In this document: positions 1 to 10,623 of the stretch, piece after piece | Layout: each line of letters opens with the position of its first letter | Position numbering within the stretch: the stretch's first letter is position 1 | Source of the DNA: Hetaerina americana | Lineage: Eukaryota; Arthropoda; Insecta; Odonata; Calopterygidae | Direction: 5' to 3' | Assembly: GCA_022747635.1 (NCBI GenBank) | Contig: JAKTNV010000001.1 | Coordinates: forward strand, 37,849,351 to 37,913,350 | Length of the DNA stretch: 64,000 bases | Translations under genes and position numbers: made by a program | Notes under the pieces: model-generated | What the model saw: the letters and a program-made list of their open reading frames with translations, nothing else | Databases searched by the model: none | Told to the model about the DNA's origin: nothing

Positions 1-853
1 CATTAGGAGTTATAATGCAATTTGGAAGAAAAATCTTGTGTACAGAGTAATTAAAGAGTCCAATAGGACTTACACCAAGAGATCATGCTGATGTAGGCTC
101 ACATTGAAATTACCCCATGCCAAAATGGGCCAGTGTAAAGATGACATGACAACACTTCTCGTTCCTTGAAAAGTACACTTTATTTGGATGAGATAAGGGG
201 CTAGGAAGGTGACATGCTAGTATATATATTTGCTATGTACTTTCTTAACTTTGTACCCATAGGGCTTAATTCCTTTCTACGCTGAGCAATGCAACTGGAT
301 GAAGTTCACACCATTGGGATCACAAGTGCAAACACACATGTGAGGACAGTGACTTGAAATAGCCACGACACTATGCAATAGATCAGATATCCACTCACTG
401 GTAAATCCCACTTCTCTTTCCTCTCTCAAATAACCTTATTATGCGAACCACTTACACGATTACCACATGAAAGTGACATTAGAACCTCTCTATAACACAT
501 ACAGAGCCTTAAATAATAAAGCCACTACCAATTATAATAACTGCACATACTTCCATCAATTAAAGGATTAGGCTATACACTGAAAAGCAAATAACCAATT
601 GAAAAACCTGCATTCTCTAAATTGAAAACAACAACATAATTCACCATCAACATTCAGTTTACCCAATTTTTGCAAAATACAAAGAATCTCAAAAAGTGAA
701 ACCACAACACACTACAATGAAAAATTTGTAATGAGTAAAGTCTTTTAAAAGTTATAAAAGAGTGACACTAGTGAAGGAGTACACTAATACAAGAATGAAA
801 GAAGAGAGAGATGAAGAGAGAGAAGGACACCCAGTGGAAGAGACCTGACTTAC
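1..853. other. Intronic sequence, no exon recognised
   Basis: This is AT-rich sequence downstream of RhoGEF exon M. I saw no DH-domain exon and no repeat I can name. Confidence 0.5.
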
Positions 854-907
854 TTCACTCCAAGTTTGGTGGCGACCCTCTTCCACTGAGAATAGCACGT
901 AATCCTC
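854..907 (-). CDS. RhoGEF exon M (last exon in window)
   Basis: This 54-nt exon has a CTTTCTAG acceptor and a GTAAGT donor. It encodes RITCYSQWKRVATKLGV. Its phase fits exon L exactly and it ends with two bases of a codon, so coding continues left of the window. The SQWKRVATKLGV sequence has the look of conserved coding but is short, so this is less certain than the C1 exons. Confidence 0.7.
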
Positions 908-3250
908 CTAGAAAGCAGAGTGAGCATGGGGTGGGAAGCAACATATTAGCAATTAGGGGACTGCAAGGTGCAGGGCCACAGCAAGGCTACCAGGGAGGGA
1001 TGGAACCCCATTCCGTGAATCAAGCTCTGAGCTATTTGCCCTAAAGAAAAACCCTTCATTCAGCCACAACTAGTCAAAGACTGTTATAAAACATCAGGCC
1101 AGGTTATATTACAGCACATATATTTTCAAGGGAGCATTAAAATTTGAATCAATATGTGTATCATAACATTCAGTCTTTAATTTACCAAATGGGTGGCTGG
1201 TCATAGCATTTATTTTGAGATGGGGTTTTCCTTGAAATTGGCAGATTAAGGTTAAATTACAATGAGGTCTTGCATATCCTATTTAGCTGGTCTTTTGAGG
1301 GGTGAGGGAGTGAACTATTAAAGTCACCTTTGATTAATTATGCCATTAACTTAAAGAACTAATAAGACATGCAACTATTAATGTAATTAGTAAAAAAAAA
1401 CATACCCTATGAAGAAGGATTAACCAATCTACTCACCATTATTCATGCTGACCTTTTTTGGGTTTAATTTCCATTTTCATGCAAAAAAAATGCTAACTGA
1501 CCTCTTCATTCATTTAAAAGAACATAGATTTAAAATAATAAACTAAACATATAAAATGTGTAATGTTTGAGTGAAGAGATGTTAATAACAAATGGTGCAA
1601 ATGTAAATTATTCACAAAAAAAATTTGTACAAAAACTATTGAAATAAAAGTACTACTGATGAATAACAGTAACAAATTAGAAATTTCACACTTTACTCAC
1701 GGAAAAACTTGATAATCATAATGAGCAGACTATAAAATTATAATATATCTGATCACTGCATTTTATACTATTTTGCAAATGAATGATGGCTTTTTTGAAA
1801 ATTACTCAACCTTTCAAATTGTGACTTTATTAATTTCAATCAGATTAGGTGATCTGCTTTAATCAAGGTATTTATTTTTTAGATAACAGTGAACAGCAGA
1901 TTTTACCAGCATCATGTAGTTTTGTTAAATGGAAAGAGATAATTATTAGATCAAAATGAACTGACTATATAATATGTGCAATAAGCAAATGGGCACCACC
2001 AAAAACATTACAAAAATGAAGATTGAAGTTAAAGGGAAGAAAATTTCTCATTAATAATAGAAATTGAGAGGCTCAACTAGAATCTTGACTTCAATGCTTG
2101 AACTAAGATAAGAATTACTATAACAACTTTAAAAAATTATTTCAATTATTAATTTTGGCGATTGCACATAGGTGACATTGTGATACCATAAATCGAATCA
2201 GATTCGATAAATATTTCAACCTAGATGCTTTTTAGAAGTCATTGAGAACAGTATGCAAGATACTTTTATGCAAAGATAGTAATCACAGTAACTACACAGA
2301 AAACTAAGAAGTACAGAAACTACATCTGAAAAAATTAACATAAACATTAATATTTCTCTTTTGAGCTATAAAATATAGTTGTTCTCCCTTACCACACTCT
2401 TTGTGCAGGGTGACGTGGAGGTCTTCCACAGCAAACAATGAAATTTAGCCAAGGTCCATTCAACAACTAGTCTTTGCAAATGTGTTAGTCATTCACCCAT
2501 CTTTATCTTGTTTTAAGGAAATTACACAATTTGCAATACAAAATAATTATACACAATTTCATTTTACCACAAACTAAAAAATTACACAAATGTGAATTCT
2601 TCTAAAGGGAGATGGAATCAAAAAGAAAAAGCCCAAGCTAACACACAGACAGGAAAGGAACAACTATCACATGCATACTAATCTCTCTATGAAACCAACC
2701 AAAATAGAAATTAATGAATCTCAAGCACTTGATACTGATTCCTGGGGTGAGTCATTGGAGTTATATTTATTCCTTTCCTGAACACAAACTGAATGCACAA
2801 TTGGGATTTTCCTGGAAGTTTCTACACCAAGGCAGAAGAAACCAATATTGGGCAATGGTTTTACTCGTTATATCTCTTGGTTTATTGGAATTACTATGAA
2901 TTGCTGTGGCATGTTAAGATTGGTTTTATGTCCTCCTCATGAGTAAACGATACGCACATCTGAAGGTCAATGATTGGAGGGCCTTTCCCTTCTAACATCT
3001 TGTTATGGGACACTTACGGTGCAAGTGAGCCAACTCTTTTGTTTATTTTATGGCTCTTAGAAAATAGTAATGTTTATGTACACCTAGAATACTCGCTTGT
3101 TAAACCTAAGAAAATATGTCAACAAAAATTATTAAAAAAATAATTAATTGAAAACTGCAATTAAGGGAAAAGTACATAATTTCAACTAATACGAAAATAA
3201 ACTTGATAACATAAAAAAATCATCATACTACAACAATGAGAGCACCATAC
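908..3250. other. RhoGEF intron, no recognised element
   Basis: This is AT-rich intron with only short random open frames. No transposon or RNA gene was recognised. Confidence 0.5.
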
Positions 3251-3363
3251 CTATTGCCTGTCCCTTGTTGGCCTTGATTTGGTACTGATCCTGAGCCTCG
3301 TTTCCCAGCTGGTAGTTTATTCACAGGAATGTGGCCAGCAAGTCCAGTTGGTTTGGGCAAGCT
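3251..3363 (-). CDS. RhoGEF exon L (post-C1 linker)
   Basis: This 113-nt exon has a TTTGGTCAG acceptor and a GTATGG donor. It encodes SLPKPTGLAGHIPVNKLPAG followed by KRGSGSVPNQGQQGTGN, a Gly/Pro/Lys-rich linker. It enters in phase 0 and leaves in phase 2, matching exon M. Confidence 0.78.
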
Positions 3364-3778
3364 CTGACCAAATGAAATATACACGACTGTGTATGCACAT
3401 ATGTACACTCTGGTCTGTGTTTCACTATTTCTTATACAATTCCAGATTGAAAATTAGAGGCAAATGCATTGGGGGCTATGGTAACATTATGCAACACACA
3501 AGGGATTGGATCATAATTTTCAGGACCATAAGTGCTAGTCATGTAGACACATGATTTCATCTTTAATTGTCAGTTTTTCATTCAAAAATAATCATGTAAT
3601 GGGTGGTACAAAAGTGCAGGGTTCTTTGATAAGATTACATAATGAGCCTGCCTCTTTGATGAGGCTTGACTTCAACTAACATTGATTCTGTAACAGTGAT
3701 AATAGGAATTGTGCACTTGTACACACATTTACAAATAAATGTTTAGATGAAATTACATAGTGAGGTACATATGCTTAC

Positions 3779-3852
3779 CTTTGCTGTTTTTGGCTTGCTA
3801 CATTCAACTATGTGATCCTTGCAGGAATTCTGATGAACAGTAACTGTACAGA
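3779..3852 (-). CDS. RhoGEF exon K, second half of C1 domain
   Basis: This 74-nt exon completes the zinc finger: CTVTVHQNSCKDHIVEC, then SKPKTAK, before a GTAAGC donor. The intron falls between the third and fourth zinc-binding cysteines. The spacing is H-x3-C-x6-C instead of the canonical H-x2-C-x7-C, a one-residue shift with the same total length. Confidence 0.9.
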
Positions 3853-5722
3853 CTGAAATTAAAAAATAATATGCAGAAATGTTAATTAAAGATGCGTCAA
3901 GTGTATCTGCATATCGGCTAGTGTTTCTGAGATTTTTATGACAAGGTAAATATTTAAACATTTTTCTTCTTCCTCAAACTACTTTGAATATTTTTGCTGG
4001 TAAATTAAGGTTTTTCCTTAAATTCCATTTTAAAATAGAAATAAAAAATCAGCAACATTCCATGTAAATGTTATTGATTTATGTGAAAATTACAAAATGA
4101 AACCTATCTTACAGAGTGATAAAGAATATTTATTTCAGAATGAATACATAAGAAATTATTGCCCAAATATTACAACAAAAAATATCACCCCATTGAGATT
4201 GCAACAAAGACAAATGAAAAAATAATATGTTTTGCACCTAAGGGGGCATTATTATTATTGATACAGTTGAAGGGTTCAGCATACAAGTATACCAACAGCA
4301 TAATATATTCCGAAACTGCTCAGTTCAAATATTTCCAATAATTTGGAACGAAGAAGGCTCATACGTACCTAAATCCAAAAGCCAAGTAATTTGATTCGAG
4401 TATTAAATGTAAATCACATGGTTATGGGTAGGAGCAGTTATATCAAGTCCTTTGAACTTTTCAAGCACAAATACCATATTTAATTAACTGTAAGCCAACT
4501 ATCCCTTACCATTCATTTGCACGATTTGGAGAATGTTGTAAATATAGTCACATGAGGAAGCCAATGCACCAAATTCATCCCAGAGTACCATATTCCAGGA
4601 TTTACCAACCTGATACCGAGGAGATCAGGTCAGTTTTTACTGGTGGGGAGCTGACTAAGTGCCTCATATGTCAGAGCAAGGAGTCAGCTGAATGCTTACA
4701 TCAAATACATTTACAAGCTAAGTCATGGCCTTACTTTGGCACACCTATAACTTTCTGAATGGACAAATTTAATGTTATTTACCTGATATGTATTCATAAA
4801 AAAACAAAAAGAGGGGGATCACCACATTCAATAGCATCACCCAGCAAATTTGGATGGGGATTATAAGATTATGATTAGTGGCCTTGTTTCCAAATATCCA
4901 AATTTCCTCCATAGAATTAAAATGTTTTCCCAAAAAATTACTATTCAAATCAACTTTTTATAAGCATTTTTCAATTAATCCATAGAATTAAGAAATAAAA
5001 TTTCTCCATCACAATGCCTTCATGGTCAAACATCCTCAAACTGGTCACTTTCACCATCAATTAGCAATAGGATTACTTACCCCACATCCATAGAGACTAG
5101 TAGGCTCTAAAAGTAAAATATTTCAATGTAACGATGAAAGAAACCACATTCTTAAAACCTGTGTTATAAAAAATATTCCTATTGTAGCAGAACCAACACC
5201 CAACAAGCTGTAAGTTATGGCTAAACAATTTTTAAAACACAGTGAGAAATGGAATCATTCTGAAGAAGGATTAGAGTGACGCTGAATTTACATTAATTGA
5301 ACATGTATTAGGAAAATTACACACTGAGCGTAAACAAAGAGCAGAGTAACTTCCACATTGAAGATAATTGTGATGTAAAGGAAAAAAAGGATGAAGGTAG
5401 AAAAGTAACATATATGAAGAAGCACTGACTTCATTAGGCCCATTTCTCCAAGATCAAAGCCAGTTTACAATACCTCTAATAGGGTAGTGCATATTGTTAG
5501 GTGTTGTAAAATGATCAAACTACAAGGGCAAACTACTGTCTTGTAATTCCGAGAAAATTCTCTGATTCTGCATTAAGTGGAATCAAAGGATTGCAATACT
5601 ATTAACATTGCAATTTACTATGAGTGAATTCAGTTTAGGATAATACCAGATTTTACTTCAAATAACTAAAAATATTATTGATACCTTACATAAATATAAT
5701 CTCCAACTAATAAATAACTTAC
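3853..5722. other. RhoGEF intron within the C1 domain
   Basis: This intron separates the two C1 exons. No mobile element or RNA gene was recognised in it. Confidence 0.5.
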
Positions 5723-5834
5723 TTTCACAGTAGAAACCAGGTTTATTGGTTAAGGGTTTAGAGCACCAATCACATGCATGGGCTGAACCATAGCACACCG
5801 AAATCCACTGATGAGTTGCTTTCTTAACTTTATC
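5723..5834 (-). CDS. RhoGEF exon J, first half of C1 domain
   Basis: This 112-nt exon starts after ATTTCAG and ends at a GTAAGT donor. It encodes DKVKKATHQWISVCYGSAHA, then CDWCSKPLTNKPGFYCE. The first zinc-ligand His, the CxxC pair and the third Cys are present. The SKPLTNKP core is a near-signature of the AKAP13/ARHGEF2 type of atypical C1 domain. The spacing between the CxxC pair and the next Cys is 11, as in those proteins rather than the 13 of phorbol-binding C1 domains. Confidence 0.92.
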
Positions 5835-6124
5835 CTGAAATAGCATTTAAGCATAAATAATTAACTCTTACCATACAGAATGGGAAATGTCACATTAAAA
5901 AGAACTTTTTCAGACTTTTAAATAGGCTCACACACAAGAAGATGGATACACATCCCTAACACTAGAATCACCAAAGAATCAAATTGACAGTTTTTAAATT
6001 TGATTGGTCCACATATTTTCTAGTTATACACACTGACATTAGACTACAATTATTATTTCACACTCATCTTCAATATTTTGGCCAAAAAATACTTTCACCT
6101 CCGTTTTCCAAGATTTCTCACTTA

Positions 6125-6681
6125 CAGGGTTCGTCCGGAAAATAAGTGTAATGAGCTCAGGAAAAAACATTTATTGCACTTTTACACATCTTAAGCTAAT
6201 ATTCCTCAAAATAGGACCCTTGTGAGTCAATACACTTGTTCCAGCGGCGTTCCCATTCCTGGAACGCTCCCGCGAAGGCATCATCGGGAGCCTCTCGAAG
6301 ACTCGTCGTCGACCTCTTCTCTGCCCTCCACGAACATCTTGTACCACCGAAAGATCATGTTTCTGGACATGGCTGACTCCCCGTAAGCCTGGTTAATCAT
6401 ACCGACAGTTTCGGTAGACGATTTCCCAAGCTTTACCGCAAATTTGATGGAATAACGCTGCTCCAAAAACTTCGGCATCGCGTTCCGTGACGTGGGTCGA
6501 GCGTGGAGGTTCGCGTTAACAGAGCTCCTCACTACACCACAGCTCAGAGCCGACTGCCTTTTTCAGCGTCGCTTGCCAACATACCCCCCTCCAATCGCAG
6601 CCCGTCAGAGCGGTGCTGGGCGCGCCGCTCCAGGCGGGCCCAGCCCAGGAGTCAGTACACTTATTTTCCGGACGAACCCTG
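6125..6681 (-). mobile_element. Mariner deletion derivative, 557 bp, perfect 26-bp TIRs
   Basis: The element starts CAGGGTTCGTCCGG and ends with its exact inverse; 26 bp match perfectly (6125-6150 with 6656-6681) and TA flanks both ends. The minus strand encodes the start of a mariner transposase (MPKFLEQRYSIKFAVKLGKS, then an HTH region with YGESAMSRNMIFRWYKMF). After about 70 residues it jumps, out of frame, to the normal C-terminus (FQEWERRWNKCI, SYFEEY, stop, then AATAAA). The catalytic core is missing, so this is a non-autonomous internal deletion product. It is GC-richer than its intron surroundings. It lies in the RhoGEF intron 5835-9917. Confidence 0.9.
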
Positions 6682-7921
6682 TACTACTTAGTATGGTGGA
6701 AGCTATCCCTTGGATAGCTCCAACTCCTCCAATGAAAATTAATAAATCTGCTGGCATTGTTGTCTGATAATAATTATGAACCATTTATTTCTCATGATTT
6801 AGCATTTTCTACTGCTATTTTGATACATTTTCCTTTCCAGAATACCAAATAAAATGAGACTATAGAATTTTAATGGCATGGTGTATCTCACTGTTCAATT
6901 TGACTACAATCTTATGACTACAAACATTATGATATGGTATTTTTTAAGTCACAAGCTATGTGTTTCATGATTTTAAATATCTACTACTTTAGAGCTCTGC
7001 TGAACGCCACAGAGAAGGAGAGGTAGAACTGCAGATGATTTCGTCAATATGAATTTAAATGGAAGTAAAAGGAATGACCATTGAAGTTCAGCACCTTCAA
7101 GGTTTTCTCATTATTGGTTTTACTGTGGTAATGATTAAGGTGATTTATTGTGCTTGGCTACAGTTTTCCATTTAATGTTCAATAATTTAGATGGCTCCAA
7201 GATGAGAGCTGCCCTAACCAGTAACATTGTAGTACATTCATGGAATTTTGCCAAGCCAATCTGGCATGAGCCATCTTTAATATAGGTGCAAGTGATGCTA
7301 CATACAACATTAATTGTTCTAACTCTATTCTTGCCAAGTAATTACCAACAAAGCAATAGCCCTTGAAGATTAATAAGTTACAAAAACAGGGAATAGGGCA
7401 GTCATGCAATTTATTATATGCAAGGTACTTTCATACTTAGCATTTCAATAAAAAATCCTCCTGATCATTTTCCAACCAATTATTATTCATCAAGTTGTCA
7501 TTGAGCTGGATTAACATGATTATGACTGATCTATCTTTCAAACATAATTTCTATGGTGCTATTATATGAGATAATCATAAAAGGATACTGGTGCTTAATG
7601 TGAAGGGTACACTTGAAGAACTCATAAGGCTAATTCAGAACATTTTCCCAATTGAGGGACAGAGTTCATCAGAAGGTCTCACAATTGAGAATATCAATTC
7701 TTTTCCCAGAAAATTCCTTGAAATAGATTCTGGCAGTTTGATGAAAAATATAACATGCTCAATTTAAAAAAGAAAAAAAATTACAAGTGAGATTTGAAGC
7801 ATTATTAAAAACTGCTTCATGAGCTACTAATCTACGCAGAGCTAATCGAGTAGCCTCAAGCGTGATGTGGTGGAAGTTGAACAGAATGAATTGATAAAAT
7901 TTTGATCCCTTTCCACTTGAT

Positions 7922-8598
7922 AAAATTTTATTCACGACTGGGTTTTGATGTATTACATCATCATCAGGTATCAAAATGAAGTCAGGTGCCGTCTTATATA
8001 CACATATTTCCAGGAGGGGAGAGGACATGGCAGGAAACAAGGGGGGGAGGGAGAGAGAGGGGGTAAATGGGGGGGGAGACAAGGGAGAAGTTTACAAAGG
8101 ATAGCGGAAAAACAGCATTTTGACCTTCGAAGGTCGACCACATTAATGATCGCCAAACACTTACTCGAGACCAACCATACCTGTGACTTCAAATTAAAAG
8201 TGCTACATGTGTCAAATAAATGCAAAAAATTAGATGCATTGGAACAATTGGAAATTGTCAAATTAAGAAAGAGGAAAACCGCCTCCTCAATAAGATGCAG
8301 TTCACTTCCTCCTTCCCTCCTTTCCATCAACTTTCGTTGGTAAACATTGACCACACGTGACACACAACCATCCCCATCCTCCAAATACCTTCGAGGGTCG
8401 AAACACTGTTTTTCCGCTATCCTTTGTAAACGTCTCCCTTGTCTTCCCCCCTTTTTCCCCATCTCTCTCCCTCCCCCCCTCGTTTCCTACCACATCCTCT
8501 CCCCTCCTTCCGGAATCTTAAATGTACATAAGATGGCACACAACTGTTATCTAATGATGATCTAATACATCAAAACCCAGTCGTAAAATAAAATTTTA
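7922..8598 (+). mobile_element. Penelope-like element fragment with inverted terminal arms
   Basis: The arms 7922-8136 and 8388-8598 are imperfect inverted copies of each other; both contain GGGTTTTGATGTATTA and GGATAGCGGAAAAACAG. Between them the plus strand encodes IAKHLLETNHTCDFKLKVLH and KKLDALEQLEIVK. These resemble the end of the GIY-YIG endonuclease region of Penelope-like retroelements. Inverted flanking copies are common in such elements. The minus reading of the left arm gives PDDDVIHQNPVVNKIL, similar to their conserved 3' region. The reverse transcriptase is absent. Confidence 0.65.
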
Positions 8599-9917
8599 AG
8601 AAGTGAAAAATTGCAATTATCAGTTATTCATTACTCAGAGCTACTATTGTTTTCTACATTACGTAAGCAATAAACCAGTCAAATTCAGAATTTAATTTTT
8701 GTGAATTCCTGATTTTACTCTATTACAAATGGCTTCGTTTTGCTCAGAGGGTTTAATACATTACTTCAGATTCTTTTCCATCTCTGCACAAAAAGAAAAC
8801 TTCTCTGAAGGTAATTTCTCATGAAGCTCACAAAATATATTTGAAAAATGATACTGATACCACAGCAAGAGTAATTCAAAACTATACACTTATTCCTATT
8901 AAGGGTAGCATTTATATGATATTATAACCCTCTTGATGTACCATCCATGAAAGTTCACACATTGTACTCAATGGTCACAGGTTTGAAATTTCATGGCTAC
9001 ATTCTCAAGTTTATTAAAGAGTTGATCATCACATAGGCTGACAGTCAGCCTCTGGCCTTCCAACTTAGAATAAAAGATGAAATATCTATGCCTTAGAGAA
9101 AATGTTGAATTGCCAGATCAAATTAAATAGGTAAAATATACGTCTGCACAAGCTGAAAGATTTATTTTTTAAGCAAGCAATTTTGGGAGGAATTAATATT
9201 TATACTTCAAGTTTACAATGGATATATATTTTCAGATACATTCGAGTCAGAGCTCTACGTCTAAATGAAAAATAGGAAATAACTTTTCCAGAAAATTTGC
9301 ACACTATCAGGGCCCTATGTAGATATTTCATTAATGGGTGATTGTGAAACATTAAATTTATCACTAAGAGTACAAAAGCCTCTAGGATACATTTGGGTCA
9401 AATAAAAGAAGAGAGTGACCAGACATCAGAATCATTAGGCTTAAAAAAATAATAAAAATAACAATTTTTACAAGCAAGTGCTAAGAAAAACAGCTTTAGT
9501 AGAAGAAATTATATCTTTAGGGGTTTCAAAAATTACTATCGATATTTCTTCACTAGTCTAAAAACCTAAACCTAATGCAGGTTATTCTGTAGAGATAAAA
9601 AAACAACCTTTGTGAAAGAAAATAGATTTCCAACATTACTGTCCAGATGTAAAACCTTTCTTCATGTGCTGAAGTGTCAACATTATGGCTGTAGTAATGC
9701 TATGGGCACAATAACTCATTCAAACTTCAACGATTCAACAAGCCTAAGACTTAAAGACTTCATATCAGCACAGTTGAAAATCAATGTCATAACAACAGAA
9801 AACCTGCAGGGAAAATAGTTCCCGTAGCTCACACTTAATTAGTACTCAACACTAAAACATAGGCTATTCATAAATGTTTTGCAAAATGTCAATAGTGAAA
9901 TTATGCCTCATACTTGC
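8599..9917. other. RhoGEF intron remainder
   Basis: This stretch lies between the Penelope-like fragment and exon I. Nothing recognisable was seen. Confidence 0.5.
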
Positions 9918-9987
9918 CTTTTTTTTCCTGAAGAATATACTCCCCCTCTTTCTTCTTTTCTCTTCATGATTGTCATAGACAGTGCTG
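9918..9987 (-). CDS. RhoGEF exon I (basic stretch, GC donor, NAGNAG acceptor)
   Basis: This 70-nt exon encodes STVYDNHEEKRRKRGSIFFR followed by KKK, the basic run that precedes the C1 domain in this family. The donor is AAG|GCAAGT, a strong GC-type donor. The only nearby GT (GCAA|GTATG) would give the wrong phase for the C1 exon. The acceptor reads CCCCAGCAG, a NAGNAG tandem, so use of the second AG would remove one Ser. Confidence 0.88.
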
Positions 9988-10230
9988 CTGGGGAAAAATG
10001 AAACATATATAGTTCACCAGATTAGAGCATTCATCAGTGGAAAAAAATGGTGAGTGCCAAATTTGCAATATTGATAACTGCCACAGTGACTTACGAGTGA
10101 AATAAAAACAACTACTAAAACGGAAGTTCATGCAGGATCGAGCAAGACATATTAATAAGGTTTTATGAAGCTTGATCTAATCTCCTACAACCACTTCCCA
10201 ATTATCAGACTAAAAACATCTACTACTTAC

Positions 10231-10356
10231 TGTGAGAAAAAGTCATCAACAATAAGGCCACTGTTTTGTGGATCGATTAAGTGTTTGCCAGAAACAAGTA
10301 ATGCAGCTAACACCTCCTCTTCAGTTTCACTCTCTGTGCCGCTGGGTCGTTGGCTT
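10231..10356 (-). CDS. RhoGEF exon H
   Basis: This 126-nt exon has a CTATTAG acceptor and a GTAAGT donor. It encodes SQRPSGTESETEEEVLAALL and continues VSGKHLIDPQNSGLIVDDFF, joining in phase to exon I. It is another symmetric exon (phase 2 to 2, length divisible by three), and its acidic start resembles the neighbouring disordered linkers. Confidence 0.87.
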
Positions 10357-10563
10357 CTAATAGGAAGTCATGAATAAAACTCAGAAAAGAACAACAATCC
10401 CATAATGGGGAAAATAAAATATCAGAAAATAACAAAAAGGTGGACTGACGTACAGAGCAACCCTTCCCTTGAGCAAATAAATGTGACCTTTTCAAAGAAA
10501 TAAGGAATGCTATGTGAACAATCTGATTCCCAAGAAAAATACAAAATCTGAGACATGACTTAC

Positions 10564-10623
10564 TCTCGCTCATCAATGAGTTTCTGTAATGTGCTGTGAA
10601 GGGGCTCAGTGGCTTCCACAACA
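10564..10623 (-). CDS. RhoGEF exon G (small exon)
   Basis: This 60-nt exon has a TATTACAG acceptor and a GTAAGT donor. It encodes VVEATEPLHSTLQKLIDER and joins in phase with both neighbours (PT-VVEA and DERE-SQRP). It divides by three and has equal phases, so it could be skipped without a frameshift. Confidence 0.85.

Noticed and set aside
9911..9916. Ordinary GT donor (CAA|GTATGA) for RhoGEF exon I
   Set aside because: It would leave phase 1, whereas the C1 exon must be entered in phase 0; the GC donor two codons earlier fits.
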